The notes: generated by a model not told the origin, from the letters alone. A stretch of DNA of 6,470 nt from Porphyromonadaceae bacterium (GCA_003517675.1 DPAC01000044.1:1-6470); one strand, 5' to 3'; counted from the stretch's first letter, positions 1-5,654 are shown. Program-made: numbers and translations.

Positions 1-600
1 GTGTTGACACCCGGTGCGGATGGTATGAAAGGAGCCATCGCCAAAGCGAAAGAACTGCAGGCTACATTACCCGGCGCCGTGATCCTGCAACAGTTTGAGA
101 ACCAGGCAAACCCGCAGATTCACTACAACACCACCGGCGAAGAGATCTGGCGCGATACCGATGGCAAGGTGGACATTTTTGTCAGCGGCGTAGGCACAGG
201 AGGCACCGTGAGTGGCGCCGGAAAAAGATTGAAAGAACGGAATCCCAACCTTGTAGTAGTCGCCGTAGAGCCTGCCGACTCACCCATACTGTCGGGAGGA
301 AATCCCGGACCCCACAAGATTCAGGGCATTGGTGCCGGTTTTGTTCCGGAAAACTATGATGCATCGGTGGTTGACCGCGTAATAACCGTAAGCAACGACG
401 ATGCCATACGCACAAGCAGAAACCTTGCAAAGACGGAAGGGCTCCTGGTGGGAATCTCGTCGGGTGCCGCCGCATATGCTGCGCTGCAACTGTCGAAGGA
501 GCCGGAAAATGAAGGTAAAAATATTGTGGTGATCCTGCCCGACACCGGAGAACGATACCTGTCTACCGTGTTATACGCTTTCGACGAGTATCCTTTGTAA
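1..600 (+). CDS. cysK: Cysteine synthase (O-acetylserine sulfhydrylase), 5'-truncated by window edge
   Basis: PLP enzyme that makes L-cysteine from O-acetylserine and sulfide in the cytoplasm. Only the C-terminal 199 residues are present. The frame is open at base 1, and the first codon (GTG) is an internal valine of the conserved [12 protein letters not shown] segment, not a start. The PLP lysine and the substrate-loop Asn of the family lie upstream, outside the window. Seen here: the glycine-rich PLP-phosphate loop SGVGTGGT (fragment residues 62-69), the GISSGAA segment (151-157) and the C-terminal [11 protein letters not shown] block (179-189) with the serine that contacts the pyridine nitrogen. 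A full CysK is about 310-320 residues, so roughly a third is missing. The CysK/CysM distinction favours CysK because of the intact C-terminal block and the MKGAIAKA motif. The next gene starts about 56 bp later on the same strand without an obvious terminator, so co-transcription is likely (inference). Confidence 0.95.
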   Translation: MLTPGADGMKGAIAKAKELQATLPGAVILQQFENQANPQIHYNTTGEEIWRDTDGKVDIFVSGVGTGGTVSGAGKRLKERNPNLVVVAVEPADSPILSGGNPGPHKIQGIGAGFVPENYDASVVDRVITVSNDDAIRTSRNLAKTEGLLVGISSGAAAYAALQLSKEPENEGKNIVVILPDTGERYLSTVLYAFDEYPL

Positions 601-656
601 AAATCTGTTATATATGCATGCGGGCAATGAAAATGAAAGAGAATAAAAAATATCGC

Positions 657-1883
657 ATGAAAAAAATTCAACTTATATTTCTTATTCTTCTTGTAGCTGG
701 AATCAGCTCCTGCGAACAAAAAAATGAACTGCAGAGCGGTATCTGGCGTGGCGAACTGGCCGTGTCGGGCAACAGGAAGGCTCCTTTTCTGTTCGAAGTG
801 GAGAAGCACGGTGCCGATTCAGCCACAGTCACCCTCCTCAACGGGGAAGAACGGGTGAAACTGACTGGTGTTACGTTTCACGGCGACACGCTCATCGTTC
901 CCATTGTGGCTTACGATGCTCTTCTCCGGGGATTTGTCGCGGGCGACCGCATTGAGGGAAAGTTCATCAAGAATTACATCGAAGACGATCCGGGTGTTTC
1001 CTTTACCGCGGTTTACGGTGTGGATGAACGTTTTGAACCGGCCGCACAACCGGCCACACGACCAATCGATGGCAAATGGGAGGTGCTTTTCCTGAGTGAG
1101 GAAGGAGATACCACCCGCAATGTGGGCATCTTCAAAACCGACGGTGGGATCGTCACCGGTTCCATACTGACCAATTCGGGTGACCTCCGGTTCCTGGAAG
1201 GCGCTTATACCGATAAAGGTGTGCAACTCTCGGCTTTCAGCGGCCTGAGTCCTTATTTGATCGATCTCGCCTTTACCGGTGACAGTCTTTTTGAGGGTAC
1301 TTTTTATACCACCCACGGCACCACACGATTGTCAGGCCGGAAGAACGATGCTGCAGCATTGGCCGACGCCTATTCGCTGACCGGCCTCAAAGAGGGTTAT
1401 GAAACGCTCAGCTTTACACTGCCCGACCTCGAAGGGAACAGGGTTTCACTCAGTGATGATCGGTATCGGGGCAAAGTGGTGATTGTGTCCATCCTGGGAA
1501 GCTGGTGCCCCAACTGTCTCGATGAGATGGCTTTTCTGGCGCCCTGGTACGATGCCAATAAGGATCGCGGTGTAGAGATCATCGGCATCGCCTTCGAGCG
1601 GAAAGAGGATGAAGCTTATGCGAAAAAGACAATCTCCCGGCTCAAAGAACGGTATCACACCGGGTATCCCATACTCTTTGGCGGAGCGGTGGGCAAAGAG
1701 AATGTGACCGGGGTACTGCCGGAACTGGACAACTTTTCGAGTTATCCCACCACCATTTTTATCGATAAGCAGGGGAAGGTGCGCAAGATTCATACCGGCT
1801 TCAACGGCCCGGCCACCGGTCTGTTTTACACAGAATTTATCGAAGAGTTTAACACGCTCGTCGATTCACTCCTCACTGAGTAA
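657..1883 (+). CDS. TlpA-family thioredoxin-fold lipoprotein with duplicated N-terminal beta-rich domain
   Basis: Predicted membrane-anchored thiol-disulfide oxidoreductase, 408 residues. From the ATG at 657 the N-terminus is a textbook lipoprotein signal: MKK, a hydrophobic run, then ISSC with the lipidated Cys at residue 19. In-frame ATGs at 618, 627 and 633 would only lengthen the n-region, so 657 is preferred but not proven. Residues about 28-121 and 138-227 look like two copies of one beta-rich module. Each opens with G-x-W and has a central hydrophobic strand pattern and a GD-x-x-x-G strand. The C-terminal thioredoxin-like domain (about 253-408) has FTLPDLEGN, then WCPNC with redox cysteines C284 and C287, and the cis-proline loop SYPTTIFID (P364). 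The partner is unknown. TlpA/ResA relatives reduce apo-cytochromes c or other envelope disulfides, and many Bacteroidota paralogues have no assigned role. It follows cysK closely, so a shared transcript is plausible. Confidence 0.86.
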   Translation: MKKIQLIFLILLVAGISSCEQKNELQSGIWRGELAVSGNRKAPFLFEVEKHGADSATVTLLNGEERVKLTGVTFHGDTLIVPIVAYDALLRGFVAGDRIEGKFIKNYIEDDPGVSFTAVYGVDERFEPAAQPATRPIDGKWEVLFLSEEGDTTRNVGIFKTDGGIVTGSILTNSGDLRFLEGAYTDKGVQLSAFSGLSPYLIDLAFTGDSLFEGTFYTTHGTTRLSGRKNDAAALADAYSLTGLKEGYETLSFTLPDLEGNRVSLSDDRYRGKVVIVSILGSWCPNCLDEMAFLAPWYDANKDRGVEIIGIAFERKEDEAYAKKTISRLKERYHTGYPILFGGAVGKENVTGVLPELDNFSSYPTTIFIDKQGKVRKIHTGFNGPATGLFYTEFIEEFNTLVDSLLTE

Positions 1884-1895
1884 AAAAACACCGGC

Positions 1896-2002
1896 AGCTG
1901 ATTACTAAAAGCTGATCGCTGATCACTGAATCATGACACCTGAATCGCTGCAGGTACAAACCCTGCTCCTAAAAAACTGATTGCTGATTACCGATTGCCT
2001 GC
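1896..2002. repeat. Degenerate 7-bp tandem repeat (consensus about NNCTGAW) between convergent genes
   Basis: From 1896 the DNA can be read as eight consecutive heptamers: AGCTGAT, TACTAAA, AGCTGAT, CGCTGAT, CACTGAA, TCATGAC, ACCTGAA, TCGCTGC. Most fit NNCTGAW. A second block starts at 1975, out of phase with the first: AACTGAT, TGCTGAT, TACCGAT, TGCCTGC. This block lies inside the last codons of the MetY-type gene and encodes its IGNQQSVF tail. The spacer 1952-1974 holds a weak 5-bp hairpin (1950-1954 with 1962-1966) without a T-run, a poor terminator candidate. The gap 1884-1968 contains nothing else I recognise. Confidence 0.5.
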
Positions 2003-3216
2003 CGGATATCTTTCAGCAAATCATCCACGCTCTCCAGTCCCACGGACAGCCGGAGTGTGGTTTCTTTTATGCCCATGGCAGACCGCTGTTCGGGCGTAAA
2101 TGTGCCGTAAATAGTGCTGGCAGGGTGAATGATGAGCGATCGGTTATCAAAAAGGTTGGTAGCGCGGCGGATCAGCTTCAGCCGGTTCAGGAAACTGTAA
2201 CATCGCTCTTTCGAATCCAGGTCGAAGGTCAGCATGGCGCCCGGATAGTCGCCAAACTGCTTCCTGCTCACCGCGTAAAAAGCATTGTCCGGTAATCCGG
2301 TGTAGTTGACGGCCTCCACACCGGGCAGTGACTGCAATCTTTTGGCGATCTCCAGACAACTGCTTGCATGCCTTTCGTACCGCACCTGCAGGGTTTCCAG
2401 GCCCAGCGATTGCACATAAGCCACTTCCGGCGTCATGTATGCCCCCAGATTGCGGTGTATCTCCTTGCGTAGCTTGCAGTGAAAAGCCGACTGTGATGCA
2501 TCGGCAAAGGGTTTTAGCTTGGGTGAATGAGACCAGTCGAACTGTCCGTAATCGATGATCAGTCCGCCCAGGCTGGTGCCCCCACCCGAGATATATTTGG
2601 TGCTCGACACCACATCGATATCCACGCCAAAATCGCCGGAACGGAAAGTTGTGAAAGGTACAATGGTGGTGTCGGCAATGAGCGGTATGTTTCTCTTGTG
2701 CGCCACATCAGACAGCACTTTCAGATCAGCCACCTCCATCTGGGGATTGGTGATTACCTCCACATACACGCCACAGGTGTTCTCATCGAGGTTAGCCTCC
2801 ACATCTGCGGGGTTTGTCAGGTCGCAAAAACGTATGTCCACGCCAAACGCGCTCAGCGTATTCACGAAGAAGGAATAGGTATTTCCGAAGAGATGGCGCG
2901 ATGTAACCAGGTTGCTGCCACTCCGGGCGAGGGTGATGAACGTATTGCTGATGGCCGCCATACCCGAATTGAGCGCCGTCACGCCGTAGGCACCGGTCAC
3001 CACTTTCACTCTTTCTTCAAAGAACTGCACCGTAGGGTTTGTCACGCGTGAGTAAGTATGCTCCGCCGTTCGTCCACAAAAAGCGGCCTCCATCTCCTCG
3101 GCAGAGGCAAATTCATAAGCCAGGGCGTGATATACCGGCATTGACAGGGAACCGTATGCATCCGGTTTCGGATATGGCAAACTCAGTAGTTTTGTTTCGT
3201 ATCTGGGTTCGTTCAT
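1969..3216 (-). CDS. metY: O-acetylhomoserine (or O-succinylhomoserine) sulfhydrylase, Cys/Met-metabolism PLP enzyme
   Basis: Cytoplasmic PLP enzyme of the Cys/Met-metabolism family, 415 residues, the usual length for MetY-type sulfhydrylases that make homocysteine from an activated homoserine and sulfide. Visible motifs: YSRVTNPT (55-62, the Tyr/Arg that contact PLP phosphate of the neighbouring subunit), LNSGMAAI (82-89), VITNPQMEVADL (154-165), ADTT with the Asp (182) that pairs with the pyridine nitrogen, and SSTKYISGGGTSLGG (204-218) with PLP lysine K207. The substrate-tail motif LRLSVGLE is at 388-395. The ATG at 3216 is chosen because the family begins with the short ETKLL-type N-terminus. 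The frame stays open upstream to 3297, but that stretch is low-complexity and would need a TTG start. The C-terminal IGNQQSVF is encoded by the heptamer repeat. The choice between O-acetyl- and O-succinylhomoserine, and exclusion of cystathionine gamma-synthase or gamma-lyase activity, cannot be settled from motifs alone. Confidence 0.9.
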   Translation of the reverse strand: MNEPRYETKLLSLPYPKPDAYGSLSMPVYHALAYEFASAEEMEAAFCGRTAEHTYSRVTNPTVQFFEERVKVVTGAYGVTALNSGMAAISNTFITLARSGSNLVTSRHLFGNTYSFFVNTLSAFGVDIRFCDLTNPADVEANLDENTCGVYVEVITNPQMEVADLKVLSDVAHKRNIPLIADTTIVPFTTFRSGDFGVDIDVVSSTKYISGGGTSLGGLIIDYGQFDWSHSPKLKPFADASQSAFHCKLRKEIHRNLGAYMTPEVAYVQSLGLETLQVRYERHASSCLEIAKRLQSLPGVEAVNYTGLPDNAFYAVSRKQFGDYPGAMLTFDLDSKERCYSFLNRLKLIRRATNLFDNRSLIIHPASTIYGTFTPEQRSAMGIKETTLRLSVGLESVDDLLKDIRQAIGNQQSVF

Positions 3217-3224
3217 TTTTTGAG

Positions 3225-3251
3225 TGATTGCTGCTGTTTTTATGATTGCTG
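3225..3251. repeat. Two copies of TGATTGCTG upstream of the MetY-type gene
   Basis: The word TGATTGCTG occurs at 3225-3233 and 3243-3251, 18 bp apart, just before the start codon of the minus-strand gene. The same word occurs at 1978-1986, inside that gene's last codons. The gene is therefore bracketed by the same short motif in the same orientation. The 5' copies lie in its transcribed leader. This may belong to the same repeat family as 1896-2002, but the copies are too short and degenerate to be certain. Confidence 0.35.
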
Positions 3252-3335
3252 TTTGGACCCTTACAGAGGGGATTTTTAACCTTTTACCTGCTGACAATCA
3301 TTGTAATTCCTTTCACGGATTTCTTTTTCATTCAG

Positions 3336-3343
3336 CAAAAGTA
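3336..3343 (-). promoter_or_regulatory. Probable -7 box of the MetY-type gene
   Basis: On the minus strand this reads TACTTTTG, a perfect match to the Bacteroidales -7 consensus TAnnTTTG. No convincing -33 TTTG is visible at the usual 19-bp spacing. Initiation would fall near 3329, leaving a leader of about 110 nt before the start at 3216. I recognise no riboswitch fold in that leader. It contains a 15-codon open frame (ATG at 3331, stop ending at 3284) whose ATG lies at or just before the likely start of transcription, so its translation is doubtful. Confidence 0.45.
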
Positions 3344-3386
3344 CGGCAACCCGGGCAGGGTAACAGCATTTTCCACATACGATAAA

Positions 3387-3414
3387 ATCCCCGAACCCTT
3401 ATCATTTCGGGGAT
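3387..3414 (-). terminator. Intrinsic terminator of the SPOR / small membrane protein unit
   Basis: A perfect 9-bp inverted repeat, ATCCCCGAA (3387-3395) and TTCGGGGAT (3406-3414), encloses a 10-nt loop. Read on the minus strand, the GC-rich stem runs directly into TTTATC, giving a short T-run. On the plus strand no T-run follows, so it works for leftward transcription. It begins 10 bp after the stop codon of the 38-codon gene at 3425-3541, supporting that gene as the last one of the unit. Confidence 0.7.
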
Positions 3415-3424
3415 ATCTTGTCTG

Positions 3425-3541
3425 CTAAAAATCGGGAAAGCGATACCTGTCAACTGGAGGGACCAGCTTTTTTCTTGCCTTATAAATCTGGTAGACCCAA
3501 TAGAGCAGAAATCCTGCAATTACGTTTCTTTTGAATGACAT
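3425..3541 (-). CDS. Small single-pass membrane protein, 38 residues, unknown function
   Basis: I do not recognise this family. The frame runs ATG (3541) to TAG (3425) and encodes a basic N-terminus (MSFKRN), one hydrophobic stretch (about residues 7-20, VIAGFLLYWVYQIY), a strongly basic patch (KARKK, 21-25) and a proline/aromatic tail ending RYRFPDF. The charge pattern places positive residues on both flanks of a short membrane segment, so topology is unclear. The longer basic patch after the helix favours a cytoplasmic C-terminus. Support for a real gene is contextual: it starts 6 bp after the stop of the SPOR protein gene on the same strand, suggesting translational coupling, and ends 10 bp before a terminator hairpin. 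The amphipathic, membrane-like composition also fits a real protein. Against it are its size and the lack of a recognised homologue. A role with its envelope-associated neighbour is inference only. Confidence 0.6.
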   Translation of the reverse strand: MSFKRNVIAGFLLYWVYQIYKARKKLVPPVDRYRFPDF

Positions 3542-3547
3542 AACCGT

Positions 3548-4513
3548 TTATCGTTTTAAAATCCATGCATCCCTGTAATCAGGGTATTCCTTGTGTATTT
3601 TCCTCAAAGTGCTTTGCGCATCCTCTCTATCAGCAAAAGAGAGCGCATACACATCGATTCGTCCGGGACGTATCATCCATCCTCTATCAGAGAATCCATT
3701 CTCCAGAAGATTCGCCATCATCTTCTCTGCCACCTCTTTCACTTTATATACCCCCACAATGATGTAATAGCGTGGTTGGTCTTCATCTGCTGCAGCAACT
3801 GCCACCGGTGTTTGAGCTGCAAGCTCCGGTTGAATGTTCTCTGTGGTGCTCACCACTGCGACCTCTGCTACAACACCCTCTGATACGTTTCCACCTGTGA
3901 TGTTGCGCTGGAAGGGACTGCCAAACAGATCGGTCTCTGAGAGGATCTGTGCGGACTGTCTCACAATGGTGCGATCACCCACCGGAAGCAGGAACATCAT
4001 CAACAGAAGAATCGATGCTGCAGCTGCAGCGATACCTATAGATCGGTAACGTGGCTGTCTCTCTTCCTTTGGAGAAACTTTAACTGCATGAGACTGCATC
4101 TGAATCAGTGGCTTGAGGGCAGCCTTTGACAAACCGAAAAAAACAGGCTGTACAAAATGAGAAGGTTTGTATACAAACCGTTTGTCATCGTTCATGATAA
4201 ACTGTCCAAGATCGCCCAAAACAACTTGTCGATCATCTCTCAACCGGCGCTTTAATTCCTCCACTGCCAGTTCAATCTTCGTCATTGCCGCTTCGAAGGG
4301 AATTTCTTCGCTTTTCATGTAGGACTGCGCCAACAAACCGTCATTATGCGTGAGATCACGGTTGAAAACCAATTCACACGAGGGCGGGAAGAAAGTGGAG
4401 ATGCCATCTCTGCGTGCCGGGGAGGTATTTACCACGAAACCACCAAAGCCGGGGATGATCACGCAGTTGTGATCATGCAGCAGAAATTCAATATGCGAAA
4501 CAAGTTCATTCAT
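3548..4513 (-). CDS. HU-CCDC81 / SPOR domain membrane protein
   Basis: A 321-residue bitopic protein typical of Bacteroidota. Residues about 1-60 (ELVSHIEFLLHDHNCV, IPGFGGFV, FNRDLTHNDGLL) match the first bacterial HU-CCDC81 domain. Residues about 65-135 (VVLGDLGQFIMNDD, VYKPSHF) match the second. Both are HU/IHF-fold modules. A basic stretch leads into one transmembrane helix (about 158-177, IGIAAAAASILLLMMFLLPV), then a low-complexity Val/Ala/Glu-rich linker. A C-terminal SPOR domain (about 246-321, starting YYIIVGVYKVKEVAEKM) follows. SPOR domains bind peptidoglycan stripped of stem peptides, usually at the division septum. The likely topology is HU modules in the cytoplasm and SPOR in the periplasm. 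The start at 4513 is chosen because the family begins just before ELVxHIE. An ATG at 4531 and a GTG at 4546 are in frame. The small gene 6 bp downstream probably shares its transcript. Whether the HU modules bind DNA or protein here is not known. Confidence 0.9.
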   Translation of the reverse strand: MNELVSHIEFLLHDHNCVIIPGFGGFVVNTSPARRDGISTFFPPSCELVFNRDLTHNDGLLAQSYMKSEEIPFEAAMTKIELAVEELKRRLRDDRQVVLGDLGQFIMNDDKRFVYKPSHFVQPVFFGLSKAALKPLIQMQSHAVKVSPKEERQPRYRSIGIAAAAASILLLMMFLLPVGDRTIVRQSAQILSETDLFGSPFQRNITGGNVSEGVVAEVAVVSTTENIQPELAAQTPVAVAAADEDQPRYYIIVGVYKVKEVAEKMMANLLENGFSDRGWMIRPGRIDVYALSFADREDAQSTLRKIHKEYPDYRDAWILKR

Positions 4514-4540
4514 CTGATTAAAAACTTTCATTTTCAAATG

Positions 4541-4617
4541 TTTCACATAGAACTCGCTTTAATCATGTTCATTTGTGCAAAACATGTGAAAGCTCGTTTC
4601 ATACAATCTGTTTGTAT
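4541..4617 (-). promoter_or_regulatory. Leader with inverted repeats before the SPOR protein gene
   Basis: The 150-300 bp gap 4514-4698 has no gene but several inverted repeats. TTTCACAT (4541-4548) pairs perfectly with ATGTGAAA (4584-4591). CATGTT (4564-4569) pairs with AACATG (4581-4586), a competing pairing. ATACAA (4601-4606) pairs with TTGTAT (4612-4617). In minus-strand RNA the first pairing would fold the region immediately upstream of the candidate start codons. A regulatory role is inference. Such arms also arise by chance in AT-rich DNA. Confidence 0.3.
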
Positions 4618-4679
4618 TTTGGTGACCGTCACACCTGATCACAATGAATTCAAAAAGGTCATCATTTTGATCAGATAAG

Positions 4680-4687
4680 CAAAGTTA
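4680..4687 (-). promoter_or_regulatory. Possible -7 box for the SPOR protein unit
   Basis: On the minus strand this reads TAACTTTG, a perfect TAnnTTTG match, immediately after a run of nine T and 12 bp past the ruvC stop codon. No -33 TTTG lies at the usual distance, since that position falls in ruvC coding sequence. If used, the leader to 4513 would be about 160 nt. The alternative is read-through from the DUF4286-ruvC unit. Confidence 0.3.
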
Positions 4688-4698
4688 AAAAAAAAGAT

Positions 4699-5259
4699 CT
4701 ATTTCCTCACCTTGTTCTGATTTTTGTTGGCAAAATCTTGCCAATTGCTATATTTCCTGTCACCGGTAGTAATACCCGACTGGTAAAAATGACACAGAGC
4801 GGCAGCCAATCCGTCTGAGGCATCGAGTTGTGTCAACATCTGTTCGTCAGGTATCCTCAGAATCTGCTGCAGCATGTATGCCACCTGCTCTTTTGCTGCC
4901 CTACCATTACCGGTAATGGCCATCTTGATTTTGAGTGGGGCATATTCATGAATGGGGATGTCACGCGAGATGGCGGCCGCCATGGCCACCCCCTGGGCAC
5001 GTCCCAGTTTGAGCATGCTTTGTACATTCTTCCCGAAGAAAGGGGACTCTATGGCCAGCTCGTCGGGAAGGAACTCATCGATGAGACCGATCACACGTGC
5101 ATAGATCTTGGCCAGTTTCAGGTAGTGATCGCCATACTTGCCCAGCTCCATGACCCCCATAGCCATCATCGACGGTTTGTTATCCAGTACACGGAGAATG
5201 CCATAACCCATGACCTGCGTACCGGGGTCGATCCCCATAATGATTCGTTCTTTCTGCAT
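4699..5259 (-). CDS. ruvC: Holliday junction resolvase RuvC
   Basis: Crossover junction endodeoxyribonuclease. As a dimer it nicks Holliday junctions symmetrically with RuvAB during recombinational repair. At 186 residues it is slightly longer than the approximately 173-residue E. coli protein. The RNase H-fold catalytic acidic residues are all present: D11 in GIDPGT (9-14), E71 in [11 protein letters not shown] (68-78), and D146/D149 in [13 protein letters not shown] (145-157). The conserved [18 protein letters not shown] helix (79-96) and the [11 protein letters not shown] segment (116-126, with K123) are also intact, so the enzyme should be active. The C-terminal 25 residues (from about 162) are a variable polar tail. 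The start at 5259 lies 3 bp after the DUF4286 stop, indicating one transcript and probable translational coupling. No ruvA or ruvB is in the window. Confidence 0.96.
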   Translation of the reverse strand: MQKERIIMGIDPGTQVMGYGILRVLDNKPSMMAMGVMELGKYGDHYLKLAKIYARVIGLIDEFLPDELAIESPFFGKNVQSMLKLGRAQGVAMAAAISRDIPIHEYAPLKIKMAITGNGRAAKEQVAYMLQQILRIPDEQMLTQLDASDGLAAALCHFYQSGITTGDRKYSNWQDFANKNQNKVRK

Positions 5260-5262
5260 CGG

Positions 5263-5571
5263 TCAGTAGGATATGGTCTGCATCACGGTGGAGAAGCCAG
5301 CCACCTTCTCCTTGAATTTTTCCAGCAAGGGGGAAACCACCCTGTTGCTTTCTTCATTGTTCCACTGTTCCAGTGTTGCCAGATCGGCAGCAGTGAACTC
5401 CATGGCATAAGCATGTCCCTCCTCCCCCTCCTCTCCGAAGACCCGTGAGAGACGGGGTGAGGTGAGCAACCCACTGCGAGTGGCAATGGGGATGAACACC
5501 TCCAGCATGTAATCCACAAACTCTTCGTGAAAAGCCGCATCTACATGGAAAGTGGTGTTGAAGACAATCAT
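5263..5571 (-). CDS. DUF4286 family protein
   Basis: A 102-residue cytoplasmic protein that matches DUF4286, a Bacteroidota-rich family of unknown function. Recognisable parts are the opening MIVFNTTFHVD (1-11), FVDYMLEVFIPIATRSGLLTSP (18-39) and a TLEQWNNEE segment (66-74). The pattern of strand, long helix, LLTSPRLSRV, strand and helix is compatible with a dimeric alpha/beta (ferredoxin-like) fold, but that is inference. No catalytic residues or signal peptide are visible. It is the first gene of the ruvC unit: its TGA stop lies 3 bp before the ruvC ATG, and its own start at 5571 follows a -7-like box by about 40 bp. This pairing with ruvC recurs in Bacteroidales, as far as I recall, but no function linking it to recombination can be read from the sequence. 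Confidence 0.88.
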   Translation of the reverse strand: MIVFNTTFHVDAAFHEEFVDYMLEVFIPIATRSGLLTSPRLSRVFGEEGEEGHAYAMEFTAADLATLEQWNNEESNRVVSPLLEKFKEKVAGFSTVMQTISY

Positions 5572-5597
5572 CTGTGGCGATTTTTTATTTTTTTCTC

Positions 5598-5613
5598 TGC
5601 AATTTCAATTGCA
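5598..5613. promoter_or_regulatory. Palindromic candidate operator between divergent promoters
   Basis: TGCAATT and AATTGCA form perfect 7-bp arms separated by TC, a 16-bp palindrome. It covers the -33 element of the tRNA promoter (TTG at 5609-5611), abuts the minus-strand -7 box (5612-5619) and spans the likely transcription start of DUF4286-ruvC. The position suits a regulator that acts on both units. No regulator is identified, and AT-rich palindromes of this size can occur by chance. Confidence 0.35.
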
Positions 5614-5638
5614 AATATAAACAAAATCTCTAACTTTG
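5609..5638 (+). promoter_or_regulatory. tRNA-Ala promoter (-33/-7 type)
   Basis: The -7 box TAACTTTG (5631-5638) is a perfect TAnnTTTG match. A -33 element ATTG (5608-5611) lies exactly 19 bp upstream, the spacing of the Bacteroidota primary-sigma consensus. Transcription would start near 5643, giving a short 5' leader of about 12 nt before the mature tRNA at 5655. Confidence 0.7.
5612..5619 (-). promoter_or_regulatory. Probable -7 box of the DUF4286-ruvC unit
   Basis: On the minus strand this reads TATATTTG, a perfect TAnnTTTG match, about 40 bp before the DUF4286 start codon. A -33 TTTG is not present at the canonical 19-bp spacing. The box lies directly beside the -33 element of the oppositely directed tRNA promoter, so the two polymerase footprints would overlap almost entirely. 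Confidence 0.5.
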
Positions 5639-5654
5639 CACCACAATTATGTAA

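Noticed and set aside
1896..2002. CRISPR array or insertion-sequence end
   Set aside because: Units are 7 bp and degenerate with no spacers, there are no long terminal inverted repeats, and no cas or transposase gene is nearby.
2527..3051. A 174-codon plus-strand open frame opposite the metY-type gene
   Set aside because: Antisense to an intact enzyme with all its motifs. The protein is His/Arg-rich without domains, so it is a shadow of the coding strand.
3217..3297. N-terminal extension of the metY-type gene to a TTG at 3297
   Set aside because: The 27 extra residues are low-complexity, overlap the TGATTGCTG repeat and are not part of the family. The ATG at 3216 fits the expected N-terminus.
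3217..3335. SAM riboswitch in the leader of the metY-type gene
   Set aside because: The gene type makes it plausible, but I could not match the SAM-I or SAM-II core pairing or conserved loops. An Infernal/Rfam scan would decide it.
3425..4513. Known toxin-antitoxin or phage-type module formed by the SPOR gene and the small membrane gene
   Set aside because: The large gene has a clear envelope/HU architecture with no toxin, antitoxin or nuclease motif. The small peptide's resemblance to a membrane toxin is only its size and one hydrophobic segment.
4828..5448. A 206-codon plus-strand open frame opposite ruvC and DUF4286
   Set aside because: It lies wholly antisense to two well-supported genes, has a His- and Cys-rich composition typical of a mirror frame, and no recognisable domain.
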